Positions 24,765-32,215 of a stretch of DNA of 64,000 bases are shown piece by piece. The translations under genes were made by a program, and so were the position numbers. Origin of the DNA: Burkholderia sp. WAC0059 (GTDB lineage: Bacteria; Pseudomonadota; Gammaproteobacteria; Burkholderiales; Burkholderiaceae); the NCBI RefSeq assembly GCF_002870125.1, contig NZ_PNEO01000022.1:1-64000 (forward strand), in the 5' to 3' direction. The notes below the pieces were generated by a model. It was not told the DNA's origin. It ran no database searches and saw nothing but the letters and a program-made list of their open reading frames with translations. Positions within the stretch are counted from its first letter, which is position 1, and each line of letters starts with the position of its first letter.

Positions 24765-25940
24765 TCAGAATGCGTGACGTATGCCCACCCGCACCAGCGT
24801 CTGGTGATTGTTCGACGAGTCTCCGACGTCGGCGATGTCCGCCACTGCAGGGGCTCCTGTCGAGCTTATCCCCGACGAGACCTGGAAGGCGGCCGTGGCA
24901 TAGACGTCGGTGCGTGTCGACAGCCTGTAGTCGACCAGCGTCGAGAACTGATTGAAATGCTGGTTTCCGAGGTCGGATTTGACGGCGCTGCCCTTCGTGT
25001 AGTTGTAGGCGAGTCCCGCATAAACGGATGGCGTAAATTGCCATCTGAATCCGGCCTCCACATCGTTGAAGTGCGCCGTGGCCCCAGACAATGTCGTGAT
25101 ATTCCCATACTGTACGTTCGTGTACGTGACGCCGAATGTTGCAGGTCCGGTTGTGTAGTTGAACCCCATGCCGGCCTCCTGGTAGGAGGTCGCGCTGACG
25201 TAATTGCTGTTCAGGATGCCGCTCAGGAAGTTGAGGCCATTGGGATAGTTAGTGAAATATCCCGTGCCCGCAGCGCCTATCGGGTTCTTAAAGTAGGAAT
25301 AAGCCGCCCCGATATTGAGATTGTTGGCGGAATATTTGACGCCGGCCGAATAACCTCCGTTGCCCGTGGCGTTCCCGGCCTCTCCGCCGACGCTTATCAT
25401 TGCACCAAAGCGAAGGCCATACAGGTCGGGGCTCACGTATTTGATCGCATTGTTCTGCCTGTACGCCCAGAGGAAATTGTCCATGTCTCCTGGGTGGCCA
25501 AATGTTGCCGGACCGCCGATATAGTGAGTGGTGCTGACGCTCGCCAGGTCCACCGTGGCCATATCGTATTGACGTCCTAGCGTCAGCGCACCGAAGCGAT
25601 TGCTGCTCAGGCCGACGAAGGCCTGACGCCCAAACAGGGCTCCGCCTTGTCCTAGCTGGCCGTTATTCAGGTTGAGCCCGGATTCGAGCGTGAAGATCGC
25701 GTTCAGCCCTCCACCCAGATCCTCCGATCCGCGTATGCCCCACTGCGATCCTGTGAACCCATTGGTTGAATCCAGCGTGAACTGGCGCCCACCGACATTG
25801 ACCCCGTTCACGACGTTTTTTGTATTGTTGACGAATTGCACGCCTTCATCGATCAACCCATAAATGGTCACTGAGCTCTGTGCCTTGGCCGTCAGCGGGA
25901 TAACACATATCGCCGCGGTAACGAGGAGCGATCTTTTCAT
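24765..25940 (-). CDS. Burkholderia-type outer-membrane porin
   Basis: The 391-residue porin has a signal peptide (MKRSLLVTAAICVIPLTAKA), first strand SSVTIYGLIDEGVQF, the conserved GSQWGIRGSEDLGGGLNAIF and FVGLSSNRFGALTLGRQYD, and the C-terminal ending VGIRHAF with terminal Phe. AAGGAA stands upstream of the ATG. It converges on the MHS transporter of the second catabolic operon and may serve it, though the 950-base gap leaves this open. Its leader is AT-rich. Confidence 0.9.
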   Translation of the reverse strand: MKRSLLVTAAICVIPLTAKAQSSVTIYGLIDEGVQFVNNTKNVVNGVNVGGRQFTLDSTNGFTGSQWGIRGSEDLGGGLNAIFTLESGLNLNNGQLGQGGALFGRQAFVGLSSNRFGALTLGRQYDMATVDLASVSTTHYIGGPATFGHPGDMDNFLWAYRQNNAIKYVSPDLYGLRFGAMISVGGEAGNATGNGGYSAGVKYSANNLNIGAAYSYFKNPIGAAGTGYFTNYPNGLNFLSGILNSNYVSATSYQEAGMGFNYTTGPATFGVTYTNVQYGNITTLSGATAHFNDVEAGFRWQFTPSVYAGLAYNYTKGSAVKSDLGNQHFNQFSTLVDYRLSTRTDVYATAAFQVSSGISSTGAPAVADIADVGDSSNNHQTLVRVGIRHAF

Positions 25941-26684
25941 TAATTCGTATTCCTTATAGAATATTTTAATAAACCAAGAGGATGATTACGTCGCCGCATG
26001 GTGGTTTTTGATGCGCTATCTGAGTTGTGTCGAAACCCGAACCTGCATTGCCCTGAATGGTGTCCCCCTGTATGGACGACTCATTCGTGAGGCACGAACC
26101 GCAGTAAAAGCCGGCACGAGTTCATGCCGAGACCGTCTTGAGACACTGAACGCGTGCATCATGTGACGGCCCTGGCTAACAGGCTGGCGCTACCGTCACT
26201 GCCCGGCAAAGCCAAGCGTGGCCGCACAGGTATGGCGCCGCGCTTTAGGGCGGCGTAACCGCTGCTCACCACGCCTGCTGCCCATGAAACAAGGTACAGG
26301 AAAAAAATATATCGGTATACGATTCAAAAAAATGGTGTTCCGATATGTCTATTTGAAACACCGATGAGGGTGACGTGAGTGCCGGCGTCGGTCTTTCCGC
26401 TCGTCGATTGCCGTTCGAGCTCGGCTTCCCCTGGCTTCCCTGGCCGGGAGGGGCGGCTGTTCGAACGGGTTCAGGCGATGTGCCGTCACGATTTGGCTGA
26501 AACAAGGCCGAGTGTGGTTGTCGTTGCCGGTTGCCTTCTCGCGAACGAGTCTGGCTCGCCCGACAGGCACGGCCACCTGGCAGGAGAGGGGTTGTTTTCC
26601 CGCTCAGCGGCCTTCGGTATCGCAGGTATCCAAGCCGTTCCAGGCAAGACGTTTTACTACTCGGGGTGCAATGAATATAATTAA

Positions 26685-26718
26685 GATATCTAAATATATA
26701 TATATAAAATTAGATATC
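26685..26718. repeat. AT-rich inverted repeat GATATCTAA/TTAGATATC
   Basis: Nine-base perfect arms at 26685-26693 and 26710-26718 flank a 16-base A/T-only centre. The surroundings are GC-rich. It could be an operator, a cruciform-forming site or a trace of an element. Confidence 0.7.
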
Positions 26719-27597
26719 GACATTGGAAATCGAGCACTGCTCCCGTCACCGCACGACGGCGAGCGGGATAAAGGCGATGTCCAATCTCTGCAGGCCGGCT
26801 TCAGGCATCACGTCTGATTGAGCGTCAACGCGTCCAGCGCGTTTATGCGAAAGCAGGTTCCGCCAGGATATCCGCTTTCATCTCCAGATAATGCAGCCGG
26901 GGAATAGCGTAGACAGCAGCGTAGCAGCGGGCGGAGATACCAGGTCCGACGTGCAACGGCCGGGGGGCAAGGACGGAAGCGGGGTACGTCGGCTCAACAT
27001 GTGGGCGAGCGCGTTGGGGGCGCCACTGTCGCGAGCCTCGAACCGGGCTTCGTGTCGCGCCGACCGTCTCATCGCGCGAAACTGTCGGAGTCAACCTGAG
27101 GCGGGTGAGACTCGCGTCGCAAGCCTGGCGAACATAGGCGGCATTGCCCCGGATGGTGCCACGTTTGCCTTGACTGTCCCGGGTGGCTGAAAATTTTGCC
27201 GCGATCATGATGCCGTCGTGCGCTGGTTCCAGCACGCGGACGACAAGACGCTTATTTTCGCCGAAGCCGATAGATTTCGGCAGTGTTGAAAAAATCACAC
27301 CGGGTTCTATGGCGCGCGGCGCATCGCAACGGATTCCGCTTCATCACGCCTGTGCCGTAGAACACCGACCGACTTGCCCATACAGCAGTCGAGGTCGATT
27401 TCGGCGATGTCAGGACCGTTATGTCCCGGTGCGAGTGTCTTTACGGGTCTTGATCCTCAGAGGTTCGAAGCGGCATCGGGATAATCGGCGCTCAGCGTCG
27501 AGTTCTCCACGTATCGAAGTCGTTCTGCTTCCCTTGCGTGCAAGCTTAAGAGGCCGGTTCGCAGCAGGTACAGGGGAGGGTTGGGTGAGGCTGTCTG

Positions 27598-27666
27598 CTT
27601 GCAGACACCATCTCCGGTGCGCAGGCCAGTGCCGATCTCTACTCGCTCGTCGAGACGTTCATCCTT
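27598..27666 (+). pseudogene. IS66 transposase C-terminal scrap
   Basis: Bases 27601-27657 read ADTISGAQASADLYSLVET, which matches the conserved segment near the C-terminus of IS66-family TnpC transposases (FADTVRGAQASANLYSLVET type). The frame is closed by a stop just upstream and the sequence diverges after LVETF. No IS66 ends or accessory orf1/orf2 are visible, so this is only a relic. Confidence 0.55.
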
Positions 27667-27756
27667 GCTCGCGGGATCGTCGATTGCGATCACCACGGCG
27701 GAAGCCCGCAGGAATCGTTCCACTTCGGCCATTGCGGCAAGCAGACGCATGTCTTC

Positions 27757-28006
27757 GTGTACTTCCTGCAGAGATACATCATTCCACTACTCGTCCCGCT
27801 GCTCTTGCCGTTCGTCAAAATATTTAGTAAACCGAAGCAAGCTGCGCGTGATCACGAAAATCCTGACGAATGTATCCAGTCGGACCGGGGTCTACTACGA
27901 CGAACGCGGCCAACCGATGTTTGGCTCGACGCAGGTTCACGATCCGAAATTTCAGGACCAGGTCGTCGCCGAGACGCGCACCTTGCTCTCCACCATTCCG
28001 GCCTGA
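27757..28006 (+). pseudogene. Frameshifted C-terminus of an SDR-like oxidoreductase
   Basis: One frame reads QRYIIPLLVPLLLPFVKIF and SKPKQAAR up to about 27849. A one-base shift then continues VITKILTNVSSRTGVYYDER, GQPMFGSTQVHDPKFQDQVV and AETRTLLSTIPA to a stop at 28004-28006. The joined sequence resembles the tail of retinol-dehydrogenase-like SDR proteins of Burkholderiales. The catalytic N-terminal part is absent. Family assignment is from memory of the tail pattern and is tentative. Confidence 0.5.
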
Positions 28007-28151
28007 ACGAGTCCCCGCAATCCACACGGTACATCATCGTAGACAGGATGCTGGGAAGGGTTGGTGCAACGGCACCTTGGCATGAAATCACCGGCTACCG
28101 CCGATTTGGTTCTCCGGCCGCCGGCGTTACGAGTCCCGAAGCGACACGTGC

Positions 28152-28190
28152 GTGAACACAGCCCGGCGCATCGTGCCGGGCCGTGTTCAC
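28152..28190 (-). terminator. Strong 15-bp hairpin downstream of MFS gene
   Basis: GTGAACAC (28152-28159) and GCCCGGC (28161-28167) pair with GCCGGGC (28175-28181) and GTGTTCAC (28183-28190) around GCATCGT, with one A/C mismatch. It begins 11 bases beyond the minus-strand transporter stop. No T-run follows, so it may stabilise the mRNA end or end transcription with help. Confidence 0.6.
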
Positions 28191-28200
28191 AGGCGCAGCG

Positions 28201-29874
28201 CTAATACGGCACTTTCTGTTGAGTGCTCCTGCGCAGCGTTTCGGGCAAGAGCAGCGAACCGACGACGAACGTGACCGCCCCGATCACGACGGGATACCAG
28301 ACCCCGGCAAAGATGTTGCCATCCGCGATCGAAATGTATGTCGCGAAGAACGGCAGGAATCCGCCGATTACGCCGGCGCCGATGTGATAGGGAAATGAGA
28401 GCGAGGTATAGCGGGTCTGCGGCGGAAAGAGTTCGACGAGGAAAGCCGCGACTGGGCCATACACCATCGAGACGACGACGGTCATCAGCCAGAGGATGAG
28501 CACGACCTCGCCCCACCGGATGTGGGCCGGCACGGCGGCCTGCGGGTAGCCGACCTGGTCGAGCTGTGCGCGATAGGCCTGCGGATCGAAGCCGTCGATG
28601 GTCCGTTCGCCGATTGTGACGGCAACCGGCTGACCGGCGATGGGCGGCGCATAGGTGAAGCTGATGCCGTTGGAGGTCAGGTATTTCTTCGCTTCGACGC
28701 AGGGCTTGCTGTTGTCCGGATGGGTGCTGACGAGCGAAGCGACCATGCTGAAGCGGCAGGCTTCATCGTTTTCCGACGCATGCACGAGTACCGGCACGCG
28801 GGCGGTCGCGGCGACGAGGTCGGGGTTGCCGGCGTCGAGTAGCCAGACGAATAGCGGCCGGTACGACAGCGCGGCGAGCAGCAGGCCGGCCATCAGGATC
28901 CACTTGCGGCCGATCCGGTCCGACAGCCAGCAGAAGAAGATGAACGACGGCGTGCCGAGCACTAGTGCGATGGTCATCAGCAGGTAGACCGTGTGCAGAT
29001 CGATCTTCATTACCTGCTGCATGAAGAACATGACGTAGAACTGCCCGGTGTACCACGACGCGCCCTGACCGGCCGTGAGGCCGACGATGGCGAGCAGCAC
29101 CCATTTCAGGTTGTTCCAGCGGCAGAAGGTGTCGCGTATCGGCGTGCGCGATGCGCGTCCCTCGGCCTTCATCTTCAAGAATACCGGCGATTCGTTCAGA
29201 CGGGAGCGGATATAGACCGAGACCGCGAGCAGGCCGATCGACACGATGAAGGGCACGCGCCAGCCCCATGCCTTGAACGCCGCCGGACTGACCACGGCCT
29301 GCGAGCCGAGGATCACGATCATGGCCATGATGAGGCCGGTGGTCGGCGTGATCTGTATCCAGCTCGTCAGCAGGCCGCGCCGGCGGGGTCTCGAATTTTC
29401 GGCGATGTAGATGACCGCGCCGCCGTACTCTCCGCCGACGGCGAGGCCCTGAATCATGCGCAGTAGCAGCAGGATCAGCCAGGCGGCATTGCCGATCGTG
29501 CGATACCCGGGCAGAAAGCCGACCGCTGCCGTGGACAGCCCCATCAGCAGCATGGTGATGAGGAAAGTGTGCTTGCGTCCGACGAGGTCGCCAAGCCGGC
29601 CAAAGAACACGGCGCCGAACGGGCGCACGAGAAAACCCGCGGCGAGCGTCGCGAGCGAGGCGAGCAGCGCGGTGGTCGGATTGCCCGAGGGGAAGAATAC
29701 GGCGCTGAGAAAGACTGCAAGCGAACCGTACAGATAGAAGTCGTACCACTCGAACATGGTGCCGAGCGACGACGCGAGGACGATAAGACGCTCCTCGGAC
29801 TTCGACAGCGATGTTATTTCCTCCAGGCCTTCAAGAGGACCGGTCCCGGCGCTCTGCGTTGTGATGGATGACAT
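28201..29874 (-). CDS. MFS transporter (MHS type) with large periplasmic insertion
   Basis: The 557-residue MHS-family transporter has TMFEWYDFYLYGSLAV in span 1, FGRLGDLVGRKHTF as motif A, GLAVGGEYGGAVIYIAE in span 4 and SDRIGRKWILM after span 8. It exceeds the usual 430-460 residues because about 100 extra hydrophilic residues (starting near LLDAGNPDLVAATARVP and ending near RWGEVVLILW) lie in one outer loop, with two Cys that could form a disulfide (EACRF, SKPCVEA). Some members of this family have such a domain. It is encoded downstream of the TrmB-like regulator and near the nitrilase, so a nitrile, amide or acid is a plausible cargo. Confidence 0.85.
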   Translation of the reverse strand: MSSITTQSAGTGPLEGLEEITSLSKSEERLIVLASSLGTMFEWYDFYLYGSLAVFLSAVFFPSGNPTTALLASLATLAAGFLVRPFGAVFFGRLGDLVGRKHTFLITMLLMGLSTAAVGFLPGYRTIGNAAWLILLLLRMIQGLAVGGEYGGAVIYIAENSRPRRRGLLTSWIQITPTTGLIMAMIVILGSQAVVSPAAFKAWGWRVPFIVSIGLLAVSVYIRSRLNESPVFLKMKAEGRASRTPIRDTFCRWNNLKWVLLAIVGLTAGQGASWYTGQFYVMFFMQQVMKIDLHTVYLLMTIALVLGTPSFIFFCWLSDRIGRKWILMAGLLLAALSYRPLFVWLLDAGNPDLVAATARVPVLVHASENDEACRFSMVASLVSTHPDNSKPCVEAKKYLTSNGISFTYAPPIAGQPVAVTIGERTIDGFDPQAYRAQLDQVGYPQAAVPAHIRWGEVVLILWLMTVVVSMVYGPVAAFLVELFPPQTRYTSLSFPYHIGAGVIGGFLPFFATYISIADGNIFAGVWYPVVIGAVTFVVGSLLLPETLRRSTQQKVPY

Positions 29875-29932
29875 GTCAGTCTCGACAGATGTTGAAAAAA
29901 ACCGGGACGCGAAAGGGGATTCGGACAGGGTT

Positions 29933-30679
29933 TCACCCCCCGGGCGGTTCGCTCGAAATCATCCAGAGTCCGTCGAAGAGGCCGGTGAGCAGCGTTGCGA
30001 AATCGTGGCTCTGGATGATCAGGCCGTAGTCCTCGCGTTTGGACGAGATGATCGCGACCTTGTCGTCGTACAGATAGACAGTCATGCCGAGCGTGATGCC
30101 GGGCGGCGCGTAGCGCAGTTCGCGGATCTCGTCGGCGGAGCCGGGCCAGATGCTGTTGGTTTCCCGCGCGGGCGAGCGCAGCACCTTCAGCGGAATCCGC
30201 GCCTCGATGCGTCTGGCGATGTACTCGCGCATCTTGTCCGGGCCCGGAGACTCGAGCAGTTCGGCCATCGAGAGAATTCCGCGCAGCACGCCGGAGCGCA
30301 CGGTGAGCGTGTCCCACAACACCGTCAGCACGCCTTCCGGGCCTTCGTAAAAGCGGATTTCCGGTTTGGCGCGCGACTGGTTGTAGAGCGAGCGCAACTG
30401 CGGCATCAGGTCGATCAGCGTGCGTCGGCGGGTTTCGATCCGCTGCAGCAGCACCTGCGGATCCTCGGCGACGACGACGCGCTTGTCGCCGCGCTCGACG
30501 AGGTTGATCACGCCGGCTTCCTGCAGGCGTTCGAGCACGCTGTAGGCGGTCGTGCGTCCGAGGCCGGCACGCGCGGCGATCTGGTTCACGCTGGTTTCCC
30601 CCAGTTCGAGCGCAGCCATATAGGCGTGGTAGAGCTTGCCGCGGATGCCGATCTGATCGAGGGAGGCTTCGAGGTCCAT
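29933..30679 (-). CDS. TrmB-family transcriptional regulator
   Basis: The 248-residue protein has an N-terminal TrmB-like winged helix (KLYHAYMAALELGETSVNQI, then AARAGLGRTTAYSVLERLQE) and a C-terminal domain resembling the TrmB effector region or a phospholipase D-like fold (KPEIRFYEGPEGVLTVLWDT, MTVYLYDDKVAIISSK). The start at 30679 follows GGTGAACAC and gives a clean HTH start; the longer reading frame is AT-rich leader. It is divergent from the nitrilase and upstream of the MFS gene. Two short palindromes in the 173-base gap are candidate binding sites. Bacterial members are few and effectors are mostly unknown. Confidence 0.8.
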   Translation of the reverse strand: MDLEASLDQIGIRGKLYHAYMAALELGETSVNQIAARAGLGRTTAYSVLERLQEAGVINLVERGDKRVVVAEDPQVLLQRIETRRRTLIDLMPQLRSLYNQSRAKPEIRFYEGPEGVLTVLWDTLTVRSGVLRGILSMAELLESPGPDKMREYIARRIEARIPLKVLRSPARETNSIWPGSADEIRELRYAPPGITLGMTVYLYDDKVAIISSKREDYGLIIQSHDFATLLTGLFDGLWMISSEPPGG

Positions 30680-30694
30680 GTGTTCACCGTTTTG

Positions 30695-30706
30695 GACAAT
30701 GTTGTC
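30695..30706. promoter_or_regulatory. Palindrome GACAA-TG-TTGTC in TrmB/nitrilase gap
   Basis: Five-base perfect arms sit 16 bases before the TrmB-like gene start. The site resembles GTCAA-TGT-TTGAC at 30761, on the nitrilase side. Together they look like a pair of operators for the divergent promoters. Confidence 0.4.
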
Positions 30707-30760
30707 GATTAAAACAATAAAAAATAAATAAAACAAGAAGTTAACTTGTCTATATTTTTT

Positions 30761-30773
30761 GTCAATGTTTGAC
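30761..30773. promoter_or_regulatory. Palindrome GTCAA-TGT-TTGAC in TrmB/nitrilase gap
   Basis: Five-base arms overlap a possible -35 (TTGACT, 30769-30774) for the nitrilase gene. Another perfect palindrome, AAGTTAACTT, lies at 30738-30747. The whole gap is AT-rich. Confidence 0.4.
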
Positions 30774-30852
30774 TGTACCATCGATTGAGGCGTACTCTGG
30801 GCCGCGACGGCGGTTGTCGCCGCCATTTTCTCAATCAGACGGAACTCATCTC

Positions 30853-31821
30853 ATGGCTTCATGTATTGCTGCAGTCGTCCAGGCGTCCACCGTCATGTTC
30901 GACCGGGACGCGACGGTCCAGGTCGCCCGGCACTGGATGGCCGAGGCCGCTGCCCGGGGGGCGCAGGTGGTGGTCTTTCCCGAGGCGTTTCTCGGGGGCT
31001 ACCCGAAGGGCGCGGATTTTCACATCTATGTGGGTGGGCGTACCGCACAGGGACGCCGCGAATTCCAGCAGTACTACGATGGCGCCGTCGACATGGACGG
31101 GCCCGAGCTGAAGGCGCTCGCGGCCGCGGCGGGCGAATTCGGGCTGTACGTCTGCATTGGAATCATCGAGCGCGATGCCGGTACGCTCTATTGCACAGCG
31201 GTCTACCTGGGGCCGCAGGGGACGATTCTCGGCAAGCATCGCAAGCTGATGCCGACGGCCGCCGAGCGGCTGATGTGGGGGTTCGGCGACGGTTCGACGC
31301 TCCGGGCCGTGGATACGCCATTCGGCAAGCTCGGCGCGGTGATCTGCTGGGAGAACTACATGCCGGCGCTGCGGCTCGCGATGTATCAGCAGAACGTCGC
31401 GATCTATTGCGCGCCCACCGCCGACGACCGCGATACCTGGATTTCGACGATGCAGCACATCGCGCTCGAAGGCCGCTGCTTCGTGCTGTCGGCATGCCAA
31501 TATCTGCGGCACGAGCAGTTTCCGGGTTCCATCGAGAACCGTCTCGAAGGGCAGGGCGATGCGCCGCTGATGCGCGGTGGGAGCCTGATCGTGGCACCTT
31601 CCGGTCAGGTGCTGGCCGGCCCGCTGTACGGCGAAGACGGCATGCTCGTCGCCGAACTCGATCTCGACGACATCGCTCGCGCGCGGTTCGACTTCGATGC
31701 GACCGGGCACTATGCGCGTCCTGACGTGTTCCAGTTGCAGGTGGACACGCGCGCGAAACCAGCCGTCGCGTTTCATGGCGCTGCGGCGGCGGGATCTGGA
31801 TCCGTGGCGTCTGCCGATTGA
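30853..31821 (+). CDS. Nitrilase (carbon-nitrogen hydrolase)
   Basis: The 322-residue nitrilase has the full catalytic set: Glu44 in VVFPEAFLGGYPKG, Lys131 in LGKHRKLMPTAAER, and Cys165 in GAVICWENYMP. The alignment continues with WISTMQHIALEGRCFVLSACQ, and MRGGSLIVAPSGQVLAGP. The CWENYMP context and KGADFHIYVGGRT loop are those of true aromatic/aliphatic nitrilases that convert nitriles to acid and ammonia in spiral oligomers. The start at 30853 is preceded by a weak SD and gives the normal N-terminus. A divergent TrmB-like regulator and an MFS transporter complete a nitrile-utilisation cassette. Confidence 0.92.
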   Translation: MASCIAAVVQASTVMFDRDATVQVARHWMAEAAARGAQVVVFPEAFLGGYPKGADFHIYVGGRTAQGRREFQQYYDGAVDMDGPELKALAAAAGEFGLYVCIGIIERDAGTLYCTAVYLGPQGTILGKHRKLMPTAAERLMWGFGDGSTLRAVDTPFGKLGAVICWENYMPALRLAMYQQNVAIYCAPTADDRDTWISTMQHIALEGRCFVLSACQYLRHEQFPGSIENRLEGQGDAPLMRGGSLIVAPSGQVLAGPLYGEDGMLVAELDLDDIARARFDFDATGHYARPDVFQLQVDTRAKPAVAFHGAAAAGSGSVASAD

Positions 31822-32215
31822 AGTCAGGACCGTGAGGCCCGTGCAGTCGAGCGGCTGCGCGGGCGTCGCGACCGGTTTCGGGCGCTGAGTCGCGCAAATC
31901 GGTACGGCTACGGTTTGCCGGGCATATCCATGGGGCAAGCTCCGTTTCACGTTCCAGAGGATGCCGTCCGGGGCTGCGATTTACCGGGCCCTGGCGAGAG
32001 AGAATGTGGGCCAGCCGACCCCGCGCAGCCGGCGAGAAATGGCGGAAGCGGGCTGGAGCCCAGACCCGGAAGTCATCGGAGAGCCAAGGCGGATTCCGAT
32101 CCGGAAAAACAGGATCGGATGAGCGGGTGGAGGACGGATAGTCGGTTTCAGGGGCGATGCGGTGGCCTGAGCCGGCCGCGATGCGGGCCAGGCAGTCTAT
32201 GCCCGGCAAATGCGC
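31822..32215. other. Convergent gap between nitrilase and treY
   Basis: There are 394 GC-rich bases with no recognisable gene. Open frames here are reading-frame shadows without motifs. I found no clear terminator hairpin. Confidence 0.5.

Larger units (their letters stand above)
25941..28200. other. 2.2-kb gene graveyard
   Basis: No intact gene is supported. It contains an inverted repeat GGTGTT/AACACC near 26334-26362, a very AT-rich hairpin (26685-26718), an IS66 transposase scrap near 27601 and a frameshifted SDR C-terminus ending at 28006. A minus-strand frame at 26843-27298 is open for 151 codons but matches nothing I know. Confidence 0.6.

Noticed and set aside
26843..27298. A 151-codon minus-strand gene in the debris region
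   Set aside because: It is open, and parts look protein-like, but no family is recognisable, the start has no clear ribosome-binding site and the surroundings are decayed.
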